Assembly: GCA_964549155.1 (NCBI GenBank)
Contig: CAZJUG010000030.1
Location: forward strand, 1 to 5,895
DNA: 5,895 nt
Origin: CAKZRD01 sp964549155
GTDB lineage: Archaea > Nanobdellota > Nanobdellia > Pacearchaeales > GW2011-AR1
Direction of reading: 5' to 3'
The notes beneath the pieces are model-generated. The model did no database searches. It worked only from the letters and a program-made list of their open reading frames with translations, and had not been told where the DNA came from. Numbering within the stretch: the first letter of the stretch is position 1; every line of letters starts with the position of its first letter. A program made the translations under genes and the position numbers. Of this stretch, positions 1 through 5,337 are shown piece after piece.

Positions 1-14
1 CTCAGACGCAATTC

Positions 15-38
15 ATCCGTTCCTTGAAAGGAACGGAT
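15..38 (+). terminator. Perfect 10-bp hairpin, candidate terminator or RNA 3' end
   Basis: Bases 15-24 are the exact reverse complement of 29-38, with a TGAA loop between them. On the plus strand the right arm runs into a short T-rich stretch (TTTCTT, 38-43), so it could end a plus-strand transcript entering from the left. It also lies just past the stop codon of the minus-strand zinc-ribbon gene, but has no T tract in that direction. Archaeal termination mostly relies on oligo-T rather than hairpins, so the role is uncertain. Confidence 0.35.
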
Positions 39-66
39 TTCTTGCTAAACTTTAAGATTGTCAGAT

Positions 67-351
67 TTAATGGATCTGCTTAGATATATTAGGAGGATTA
101 CTAAAAACTTCTGTTACTAACTTACTTATTCTCTCACGAGTCATGCCTTCATCGACTTTAATTTTGGTTATAAAACAAGTCGGACAAAGTGTATGTTTTG
201 GTTTATATCCTTGTGAAAAAAGATCTCTCCTTTCTTCTGGGGAGGGATTATACCACCCGCCATTATTTGTCTCTCTCGAATTCTCTCCCGTCTTTCTCCA
301 ACCTCTACAACCAGAACATTCATATATCTTTGGAATATCTTTTTGTGTCAT
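67..351 (-). CDS. Small zinc-ribbon protein, function unknown (94 aa)
   Basis: The protein has two cysteine pairs, C12-S-G-C15 and C56-P-T-C59, spaced as in a treble-clef or zinc-ribbon site. The layout (CxxC, a charged linker containing GGW at 31-33, then an aromatic segment running into CPxC) resembles a motif frequent in small archaeal proteins and at the ends of some bacterial signalling proteins, in which the second pair usually appears as SHGxCPxC. Here the second pair is preceded by KPKHTL. The C-terminal 30 residues are probably helical. There is no signal peptide or membrane segment, so it is probably cytoplasmic. It is transcribed divergently from htpX. An AGGT lies a few bases before the ATG, and a TATA-like element lies 26 bases upstream of it, which would also allow a leaderless message. 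The cysteine pairs make this strand much more credible than the overlapping plus-strand frame. No specific function can be assigned. Confidence 0.65.
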   Translation of the reverse strand: MTQKDIPKIYECSGCRGWRKTGENSRETNNGGWYNPSPEERRDLFSQGYKPKHTLCPTCFITKIKVDEGMTRERISKLVTEVFSNPPNISKQIH

Positions 352-372
352 ATTAACCTAAATTTTCTTTCC

Positions 373-387
373 TTTTTAAATCTTTCT
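373..387 (-). promoter_or_regulatory. Candidate BRE/TATA promoter of the zinc-ribbon gene
   Basis: Read on the minus strand, a purine-rich BRE-like AGAAAG is followed by ATTTAAAAA (373-381). The TATA centre, near 377, lies 26 bases upstream of the ATG at 351, the usual archaeal TATA-to-start distance, so the transcript could be leaderless. In such AT-rich DNA a match of this kind can arise by chance. A second candidate, CTATATAG at 399-406, is self-complementary and could serve either strand. Confidence 0.4.
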
Positions 388-428
388 ATTTTATGTTACT
401 ATATAGTGGTTATAATCCAATCAAAAAC

Positions 429-445
429 AAGGATTCACAATCCTT
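429..445. repeat. 7-bp perfect inverted repeat before htpX, possible operator
   Basis: AAGGATT (429-435) and AATCCTT (439-445) are perfect reverse complements separated by CAC. The right arm touches the candidate htpX TATA element (443-451), so the repeat covers the position where TFB and its BRE would bind. A protein bound here could block or recruit the basal factors. The spacer also serves the divergent zinc-ribbon gene. No regulator for this site is recognised. Confidence 0.4.
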
Positions 446-451
446 AAAAAC
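443..451 (+). promoter_or_regulatory. Candidate TATA element of htpX
   Basis: CTTAAAAAC is centred about 25 bases upstream of the htpX ATG at 472. There is no Shine-Dalgarno-like sequence between them, which is compatible with a leaderless message. The match to a TATA consensus is weak, and CTATATAG (399-406) or TTATAATC (410-417) could be used instead, with a leader. Confidence 0.3.
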
Positions 452-471
452 TCCTTAGTCTATCCCATCTT

Positions 472-1362
472 ATGCAACACAATCGAATTTCATTTCATGA
501 TCAGATTGCTAGGAATAAAAGAGCATCTATAATCCTTATTCTTTCTGTATTCCTTGTATTGGTAGGGTTAGTTTATGCAATTGGTCTTGCAATTGGGGGA
601 GATATATTCTTTATCTCAATTTTTGCAACAATATTTGGTGTAACTTATGTTCTAATAACCTATCATCAGTCTTCAAAGATTGCTCTTTGGAGTGTGAATG
701 CAAAACTTGCAAGTCCTTCAGAATATTCTCAATATCATCATTTAGTGGAGGGACTTTGTCTTGCTTCTGGAATGCCAAAACCTAAGCTTTATGTTATGGA
801 AAATCCTCAGATAAATGCTTTTGCTACGGGAAAGAATCCAAAAGAATCTATTATCTGTGTTACAACTGGCTGTCTTGAAAAATTAACTAAACAAGAGTTG
901 GAAGGGGTTTTGGCACATGAACTTTCACATATAGCAAACTATGACATAAGATTCATGACCTTGACTGCGATTCTAGTTGGTTTAATTTCAATAATTGCAC
1001 AGGTTTTTTTGAGAGGTCTTTTTTGGGGTTCAATTGGTGGAAGAGGTAATAGAAATAACAATGGGGGGGCTGTGATAATGATTATAAGTATCGCTTTAGC
1101 GATTTTAGCTCCAGTCTTTGTTGCAATGGTTCAATTGGCAATTTCTAGAAAGAGAGAATATTCTGCGGATGCTTCAGCAGTTAAATTCATTAGAAGTCCG
1201 ACAGGATTGATTGGGGCATTAGAAAAAATAAAGGGAAATGCTGAGATGAAAGTTCCTCAAGCGGTTTCTCCATTATTCCTAGCAAAACCTAATAAGACTG
1301 CAGAATTATTTTCAACACATCCTTCCTTGGAAAAGAGAATTGAAGTTTTGAAAAAAATGTGA
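472..1362 (+). CDS. htpX: HtpX-family membrane zinc metalloprotease (M48B)
   Basis: This is a membrane-embedded, zinc-dependent endopeptidase of peptidase family M48. Its relatives degrade misfolded or damaged membrane proteins, with the catalytic domain on the cytoplasmic side. The zinc motif HELSH occupies residues 149-153 (ligands H149 and H153, catalytic E150). The third ligand is very probably E229 in REYSAD. Hydrophobic stretches near 18-41, 44-64, 162-183 and 198-222 match the usual four-segment topology. The N-terminal DQIARNKR and the C-terminal STHPSLEKRI are family hallmarks, and 296 residues is a normal length. Between segments three and four is a Gly/Asn-rich loop (about 189-199), coded in part by a run of seven Gs that is in frame here. 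The ATG at 472 is the natural start, as it sits just before the conserved N-terminal motif. The gene appears monocistronic, with a divergent neighbour on its left. Identification is secure; individual substrates are unknown. Confidence 0.95.
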   Translation: MQHNRISFHDQIARNKRASIILILSVFLVLVGLVYAIGLAIGGDIFFISIFATIFGVTYVLITYHQSSKIALWSVNAKLASPSEYSQYHHLVEGLCLASGMPKPKLYVMENPQINAFATGKNPKESIICVTTGCLEKLTKQELEGVLAHELSHIANYDIRFMTLTAILVGLISIIAQVFLRGLFWGSIGGRGNRNNNGGAVIMIISIALAILAPVFVAMVQLAISRKREYSADASAVKFIRSPTGLIGALEKIKGNAEMKVPQAVSPLFLAKPNKTAELFSTHPSLEKRIEVLKKM

Positions 1363-1424
1363 TTTTAAGAAGCTCAGTATAGTTAAACTGCATTTTATTA
1401 GAAGAAATAGGATATATTCAAAAC

Positions 1425-1440
1425 CGAAACATTTAAATAA
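1425..1440 (+). promoter_or_regulatory. BRE/TATA promoter of the toxin-antitoxin module
   Basis: A CGAAAC BRE-like element is directly followed by ATTTAAATAA, one of the best archaeal promoter matches in the window. Transcription would be expected to begin near 1460-1464, inside the 14-bp palindrome and about 50 bases before the antitoxin start codon. Confidence 0.5.
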
Positions 1441-1450
1441 TCTACATTTG

Positions 1451-1464
1451 TATACAATTGTATA
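1451..1464. promoter_or_regulatory. 14-bp perfect palindrome at the TA start site, candidate autoregulatory operator
   Basis: TATACAATTGTATA reads the same on both strands and overlaps the predicted transcription start. Many type II antitoxins, alone or with their toxin, repress their own promoter by binding such palindromes, so this is the obvious candidate operator. The link is inferred from position and symmetry alone. Confidence 0.5.
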
Positions 1465-1513
1465 TGGAAACAAAGAAAATCTCTAAGATTTTCAAGCTTC
1501 TATTTTTAACAAA
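1464..1513 (+). promoter_or_regulatory. Antitoxin mRNA leader with mini-ORF and 8-bp hairpin
   Basis: The presumed leader opens with an ATG at 1464 that heads a 23-codon frame (stop 1533-1535) running past the antitoxin start in another frame. Within it, GAAAATCT (1475-1482) and AGATTTTC (1486-1493) form a perfect 8-bp hairpin with a CTA loop, followed by five Ts (1503-1507). The order is promoter, operator-like palindrome, short ORF, hairpin, T tract, gene, which resembles an attenuator, but this is speculative. The first ten bases (ATGGAAACAA) recur exactly at the antitoxin start, 50 bases downstream. Confidence 0.3.
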
Positions 1514-1750
1514 ATGGAAACAACAATCAGATTAAATCAAATAACAAAAGAACAACTGGATACTTTCAAACAATACAAAAGCGAGAGCTACGACGAACTT
1601 GTAAGAAAATTAATTTATTTAGCGAAAATGTGTGAAAGACAACCAGAATTGAGTCAAAGAACAATCCTTGAAATAAAAGAAGCTAGAGAAAGAATTAAAA
1701 AAGGCGAATTTTATACAGAAGCAGAAACCAAGAAAATTCTTGGTTTGTAA
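1514..1750 (+). CDS. RelB/VapB-like antitoxin of a type II toxin-antitoxin pair (78 aa)
   Basis: This is a small charged, mostly helical protein. The N-terminal segment TTIRLNQITKEQLDTFK and the following ESYDELVRKLI (about 24-34) match the pattern common at the start of archaeal antitoxins of the ribbon-helix-helix-like or DUF7557 type, which bind DNA as dimers. The C-terminal part, IKKGEFYTEAETKKILGL, resembles the tail that wraps around RelE-type toxins. It probably neutralises the toxin encoded immediately downstream and represses their shared promoter. ATG 1514 is chosen because it begins the conserved TTIRL segment; there is no Shine-Dalgarno before it. The stop codon is four bases before the out-of-frame ATG of the toxin, the tight spacing expected of such operons. 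The family call rests on pattern and context, not on a database match. Confidence 0.72.
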   Translation: METTIRLNQITKEQLDTFKQYKSESYDELVRKLIYLAKMCERQPELSQRTILEIKEARERIKKGEFYTEAETKKILGL

Positions 1751-1753
1751 AAA

Positions 1754-1999
1754 GATGAATTAAAATTTGATAAGAAAGCTATTGATTTTCTAAACAAACT
1801 CGAAAAGAAAGACAGAGAAAGAATTTGGAACAAATTACAAGAATGTAAACTTGATCCTTTTCGTTATTTACAGCACCTAGAGAATATTGAAGGATATAAA
1901 TTAAGAGTTGGTGAATACAGGATAATTATCGATGTGGATAATGCAATTAAGATTCTGAATATTCTAAAAGTTGGACATAGAAAAAATATTTATGAATAA
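1754..1999 (+). pseudogene. RelE/ParE-superfamily toxin lacking an in-frame start codon
   Basis: The frame encodes about 81 residues typical of a RelE-superfamily mRNA interferase: an N-terminal strand ELKFDKKAIDFL, two helices rich in K, R and E, then the conserved sheet GYKLRVGEYRIIIDVD, and a final VGHRKNIYE. The basic residues in KLR, EYR and GHR and the near-terminal Tyr are where relatives carry catalytic or RNA-binding residues. It follows the antitoxin directly. However, the frame has no ATG, GTG or TTG before GTG at about 1937, far too late to keep the fold. The ATG at 1755 sits exactly where a start is expected but is out of phase and stops after two codons. One extra G after it (ATGGAATTA) would give MELKFDKKAIDFL. 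The frame is otherwise open and well conserved, so the lesion is either a sequencing error, a very recent mutation, or non-standard initiation. It also shares the antitoxin's frame, separated from it only by the TAA. Confidence 0.7.
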
Positions 2000-2108
2000 A
2001 CACAAACTCGGCCCCTAAATACAACTACTAAATAAATATAAGGCCCCCAGATAATACTTCTAAAGGAAGTCTCTCGAACTCTCAAAAACAATAAGTTTTC
2101 TCGCCACA

Positions 2109-2118
2109 TTTTATTTTT
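2109..2118 (+). terminator. Oligo-T tract, possible terminator of the TA module
   Basis: TTTTATTTTT lies about 110 bases after the toxin stop codon. Archaeal RNA polymerase terminates at such T-rich tracts without needing a hairpin. It is weak evidence in AT-rich DNA. Confidence 0.25.
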
Positions 2119-2210
2119 ACCTATCTTCTAACTTTGTGTGTAAATGTTCGGGACGGCTAAATCCAATCGGCAGATTTAAAAAGGAGGTTCATTTATAACA
2201 TATAACAATA

Positions 2211-2230
2211 ACAGAAAATATGTATATTTT
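2211..2230 (+). promoter_or_regulatory. Candidate BRE/TATA promoter of the DHH gene
   Basis: ACAGAAAATA precedes TGTATATTTT, with the TATA centre near 2225, 25 bases upstream of ATG 2250. This spacing suggests a leaderless transcript, and there is no Shine-Dalgarno near the start. The segment is also a 7-bp inverted repeat (AAAATAT/ATATTTT). An alternative TATA, GATTTAAAAA near 2173-2182, would give a leader of about 45 bases. Confidence 0.4.
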
Positions 2231-2249
2231 TTTCGTTGATTAGACTATT

Positions 2250-3848
2250 ATGAATAAGAAAAAATTTGTTAAGAATGAAAAGGTAAGTTCTTCGGTTGAG
2301 GAGAAGCTTGTAAGTAATATTAGTAGAAATAATCTTGGATTTAGAATTTATGTAAGAGGTATTATAGAAAGGATAATTCAAACATCTGGACCGACAATTT
2401 TTGAGATTTTTGATGGTAGTGGAAGAATTCCTCTGAAAGCTTTCATAAGTGCGGGAGAAAGAGCATTTGAAGATATTCATGAGGGAGATTGTGTGAAGGC
2501 GATGGTTAAGGTTGAAGAGTTTAATGGGGCTATTGAGGGAGATGTTATAGCATTTTATAAAAAAGAAGGCGAGGCTAAAGAACAGATAGAAAAAGATATC
2601 TTGTTCAGACTAAAGAAACAAGCAAAAGTTGAAGAGATAGATTTCTTAATAAAAAATCCCATTTTAGATAAATTAAGAAAAGATTTTATTCTTGCAGCTA
2701 CAGAAATTAGGTTAGCAATCCTACAAGCAAGACCAGTTATAGTGAGACACCATAATGATACAGATGGTTATTCTGCAGGTTTTGCATTGGAGAGAGCGAT
2801 TTTGTCTTTAATTGAAAAACAACATTCGAATAATCCGAAGGCTGCTTGGGAATATTTTACTAGAGCTCCTTGTGCTGCACCATATTATGAAATTGAAGAT
2901 TCTATAAAAGATACTTCATTAAGTCTCAGAAATGTTGCAAAATTTTCTAATAAGATGCCTTTGATAATCATAGTAGATAATGGTTCTGCACAAGAGGACT
3001 TGATGGGAATTTTACAGGGAAAGGTTCATGGTTCTGATTTCATTGTAGTAGATCATCATAGATTTGATAAGGATGTAATAACAAAAGAAGTTCTATCACA
3101 CATAAATCCTCATTTGGTCGGAGAAAGTGGGGCTTCAATATCTGCAGGGATGTTATGTGCTGAATTAGCAAGACTCGTAAATCCTGAAGTAAAAAATATC
3201 AGTCAGATTCCTGCACTTTCTGGATTCGCAGACAGAATAGATATAGAAAACGAGAAAATAGTATCTGATTATTTGAAACTTGCGGAAAAAGAAGGTTATT
3301 CAAAAGAATTATTGCATGATTTAGCTTTGGTGATTGATTATGTTTCTACAAGAATTAGGTTCTTAGAGGCAAGAGAATATTTTGAAGTTGTCTTTGGAGA
3401 ACCTAGAAAGCAACAAGAAAAATTGGTATCTCTTCTTGCACCTTACATAAGGAAGCTTGATGAAAAAGGATTAAAGATTGCTAAGGAGAATGCAATCATT
3501 CAGGAGATTAATGGAGTTACCTTCCAAAAAATAATGATTGAAGAAAGCTTTCCTGGATTCGGATTCTTTCCTAAACCTGGAAGAAGTGTCGGTTTGGTAC
3601 ATGATTCATTAAAACAACAGGGAAAAACTAGTTTAATTTCTGTGGGGATTATGAATACTGCCATGACTTTTAGAGCTACAAACGAATCAAATTTTTCTGT
3701 GCATGATTTAATTGCATTTATAGAAAAAAAAGAGCCAGGGGCTTTTGTTGAGGGCGGCGGACATAAGAATGCTGGGGCAATAACTTATTTACCAAAGTAT
3801 AAAGAGAAGGTAATGGGTTTAGTAGAAGAATTTATTAAGACAAGGTGA
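2250..3848 (+). CDS. Archaeal RecJ-like DHH/DHHA1 phosphoesterase with N-terminal OB fold
   Basis: This is a predicted Mn2+/Mg2+-dependent phosphoesterase or single-strand exonuclease of the DHH superfamily, cytoplasmic. Residues about 31-103 form an OB fold with the family signature RGIIERIIQTSGPTIFEIFDGSG. A helical linker follows (about 108-160). The DHH catalytic domain carries motif I D170-T-D-G173 within VRHHNDTDGYSAG, motif II D243, the DHH triad 268-270 and motif IV D328 in GFADRID. The DHHA1 substrate-binding domain ends with the GGGH motif at 502-505. All metal-binding residues appear present, so it should be active. The architecture matches the archaea-specific RecJ-like group (COG1107), but members of that group commonly carry an N-terminal DnaJ-type zinc finger, and here the protein begins almost directly with the OB fold, with no CxxC motifs. 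Substrate (DNA, RNA or a small nucleotide) cannot be decided. It ends 34 bases before gatE, which seems to have its own promoter. Confidence 0.9.
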   Translation: MNKKKFVKNEKVSSSVEEKLVSNISRNNLGFRIYVRGIIERIIQTSGPTIFEIFDGSGRIPLKAFISAGERAFEDIHEGDCVKAMVKVEEFNGAIEGDVIAFYKKEGEAKEQIEKDILFRLKKQAKVEEIDFLIKNPILDKLRKDFILAATEIRLAILQARPVIVRHHNDTDGYSAGFALERAILSLIEKQHSNNPKAAWEYFTRAPCAAPYYEIEDSIKDTSLSLRNVAKFSNKMPLIIIVDNGSAQEDLMGILQGKVHGSDFIVVDHHRFDKDVITKEVLSHINPHLVGESGASISAGMLCAELARLVNPEVKNISQIPALSGFADRIDIENEKIVSDYLKLAEKEGYSKELLHDLALVIDYVSTRIRFLEAREYFEVVFGEPRKQQEKLVSLLAPYIRKLDEKGLKIAKENAIIQEINGVTFQKIMIEESFPGFGFFPKPGRSVGLVHDSLKQQGKTSLISVGIMNTAMTFRATNESNFSVHDLIAFIEKKEPGAFVEGGGHKNAGAITYLPKYKEKVMGLVEEFIKTR

Positions 3849-3860
3849 AAACATTTATTA
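3847..3860 (+). promoter_or_regulatory. Candidate BRE/TATA promoter of gatE
   Basis: GAAAAC followed by ATTTATTA begins at the DHH stop codon, with the TATA centre near 3857, 26 bases upstream of the gatE ATG. No Shine-Dalgarno is visible, so a leaderless gatE-gmk transcript is plausible, independent of read-through from the DHH gene. Confidence 0.45.
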
Positions 3861-3882
3861 ACCCTCTATAATTCTATGTTTT

Positions 3883-5337
3883 ATGGAAGAGATAAATTAT
3901 GAAAAGATTGGTTTAAAAGCAGGTTTAGAGATTCATCAACAACTAGATACTCATAAATTGTTCTGTTCATGTCCTTCAATTCTTAGGAATGATAAACCTC
4001 TTCTGAAGGTTAAGAGAAAATTGAATCCTGTGATTGGAGAGAGTGGGGAAGTAGATATTGCTGCGAAATATGAAAAAGAGTTGGATAAGACTTTCGTTTA
4101 CGAAGTTTTTGATACCAATTGTTTGGTTGAACTTGATGAAGAACCTCCTCATGAGATAAATCAAGAAGCTTTGGGAATTGCTCTCCATATTGCATTATTG
4201 TTGAACTGCAAGATATTTCCTGTTACTCAGATAATGAGAAAGACTGTTGTAAATGGTTCAAATACTTCAGGATTTCAGAGAACTATGCTTTTTGCACATG
4301 ATGGATATGTTGAAACCTCTTTTGGGAAGGTGGGAATTGATTATATTTTTTTAGAAGAAGATTCTGCGAGACCCTCATCTTCTGGAGAAGAAGATGATCC
4401 TGAACTAGAGAACTCAAAGGTTTACAAATTAGACAGGTTAGGAATCCCATTGGTTGAGATTGCTACAGGACCTCATATGCATACTCCTGAGCAAATAAAG
4501 GAGACTGCATTAAAAATAGGAGAAATTCTTCGTGCATGCAAGGTTAAAAGAGGAATAGGGACTATAAGGCAAGATGTTAATGTTTCGATAAAGGGTAGCG
4601 AAAGAATAGAAATTAAGGGATTTCAGAATCCTGCCGTGATGAATTTGACTGTAATGAAAGAAATTGAGAGACAAAAAGATTGCATAGAAGAAGGAACTTG
4701 TAAGAAAGAAGTTAGAAAGGCAAATCCTGATGGGACTACGACTTTTATTAGGCCAATGCCGGGAAGTGCGAGAATGTATCCTGAAACAGATTGTAAACTC
4801 TTGAAGATAACTGAAAAAATGCTTGATGAAGCTAAGAAAACTCTGCCAAAACTCGCCTCAGAGAATAAATCTTTCTTAAAAGAATTCGGTTTGAATGAAG
4901 AATTAGTAAAGCTTGTTCTTTCTGAAAACAAGTTAGAAGAATTCAAATATCTTACAAAAGTGATAGAAAATCCCCAGCTTATTGCAAAATGTTTAGTTTT
5001 ATTTCCTAAGGAAATCGCATCCAAAGAAAAAAAAGATATTAGTTCGATAGAAAATTCTTTGAAATTGGAAGTCCTTGATGGTGTTCTTTCGGAAGTTGGA
5101 AAATCTATCTCGGAGAATGATGTAAAGATGGTCTTACAGAAAATTGTGCAAGGAGAAAAGTTTGAGGATGCAATTAAGAAAGAAAAGATAGATTTGAAAC
5201 AAGAAGTTAAGGATCTAATAAAAGAAAAACCAGGACTGAATTCTAATGCCTATATGGGTTTAATCATGGCTAAATTCAAGGGAAGAGTCAATGGGAAGGA
5301 AGTCATGGAAGTTCTGGGGAAAGTTTTGGGTCAATGA
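3883..5337 (+). CDS. gatE: Glu-tRNA(Gln) amidotransferase subunit E, short form without GAD insertion
   Basis: GatE is the tRNA-binding and transamidase subunit of archaeal GatDE. It converts Glu-tRNA(Gln) to Gln-tRNA(Gln) with ammonia released by GatD, which is not in this window. GatE is distinguished from GatB by AGLEIHQQLDT (13-23) and KLFCSCPS (25-32). The cradle domain continues through RKTVVNGSNTSGFQRT (119-134), FLEEDSAR (156-163) and GIPLVEIATGP (187-197) to RQDVNVSI (229-236). The helical and YqeY-like tail domain fills about 300-484, ending in IMAKFKGRVNGKEVMEVL. Family members are about 610-630 residues long; this one has 484. The AspRS-like insertion (GAD domain), normally between the EIKG segment (here 243-246) and the DGTT..RPMPGSARMYPETD segment (here 283-302), is missing, leaving a linker of about 35 residues. 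The frame is uninterrupted and conserved on both sides, so this looks like a domain loss or an ancestral short form. The stop overlaps the gmk start as ATGA. Confidence 0.94.
   Translation: MEEINYEKIGLKAGLEIHQQLDTHKLFCSCPSILRNDKPLLKVKRKLNPVIGESGEVDIAAKYEKELDKTFVYEVFDTNCLVELDEEPPHEINQEALGIALHIALLLNCKIFPVTQIMRKTVVNGSNTSGFQRTMLFAHDGYVETSFGKVGIDYIFLEEDSARPSSSGEEDDPELENSKVYKLDRLGIPLVEIATGPHMHTPEQIKETALKIGEILRACKVKRGIGTIRQDVNVSIKGSERIEIKGFQNPAVMNLTVMKEIERQKDCIEEGTCKKEVRKANPDGTTTFIRPMPGSARMYPETDCKLLKITEKMLDEAKKTLPKLASENKSFLKEFGLNEELVKLVLSENKLEEFKYLTKVIENPQLIAKCLVLFPKEIASKEKKDISSIENSLKLEVLDGVLSEVGKSISENDVKMVLQKIVQGEKFEDAIKKEKIDLKQEVKDLIKEKPGLNSNAYMGLIMAKFKGRVNGKEVMEVLGKVLGQ

Larger units (their letters stand above)
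2000..2249. other. 250-base spacer with no recognisable gene
   Basis: I see no convincing protein or tRNA gene here on either strand. It contains two C-rich patches (CGGCCCC near 2009 and GGCCCCC near 2043), a small hairpin ACTTC/GAAGT near 2057-2071, a hairpin TAAATC/GATTTA (2158-2163 with 2173-2178), T tracts near 2109-2118, an isolated GGAGGT (2183-2188) and the probable promoter of the next gene. The C-rich patches stand out from the AT-rich background, so a small structured RNA is possible but unsupported. Confidence 0.4.

Noticed and set aside
143..361. 72-codon open frame on the plus strand
   Set aside because: It overlaps the minus-strand zinc-ribbon gene, whose paired cysteines form a recognisable motif; the plus-strand product shows no motif.
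1464..1535. 23-codon frame as a separate gene
   Set aside because: Too short, with no recognisable motif, and overlapping the antitoxin start; kept only as part of the leader description.
2000..2249. Possible tRNA or structured RNA in the spacer
   Set aside because: A TTCGAGA-like loop on the minus strand near 2070 has no pairing T stem, and GCC/GGC ends about 70 bases apart do not fold into a cloverleaf.
2193..2480. 95-codon minus-strand frame over the start of the DHH gene
   Set aside because: Low-complexity Ser/Asn/Tyr/Ile-rich translation antisense to a conserved OB fold; no domain signal.
4623..5024. 133-codon minus-strand frame inside gatE
   Set aside because: Antisense to an unambiguous GatE coding sequence; the composition is typical of a reverse-complement shadow.
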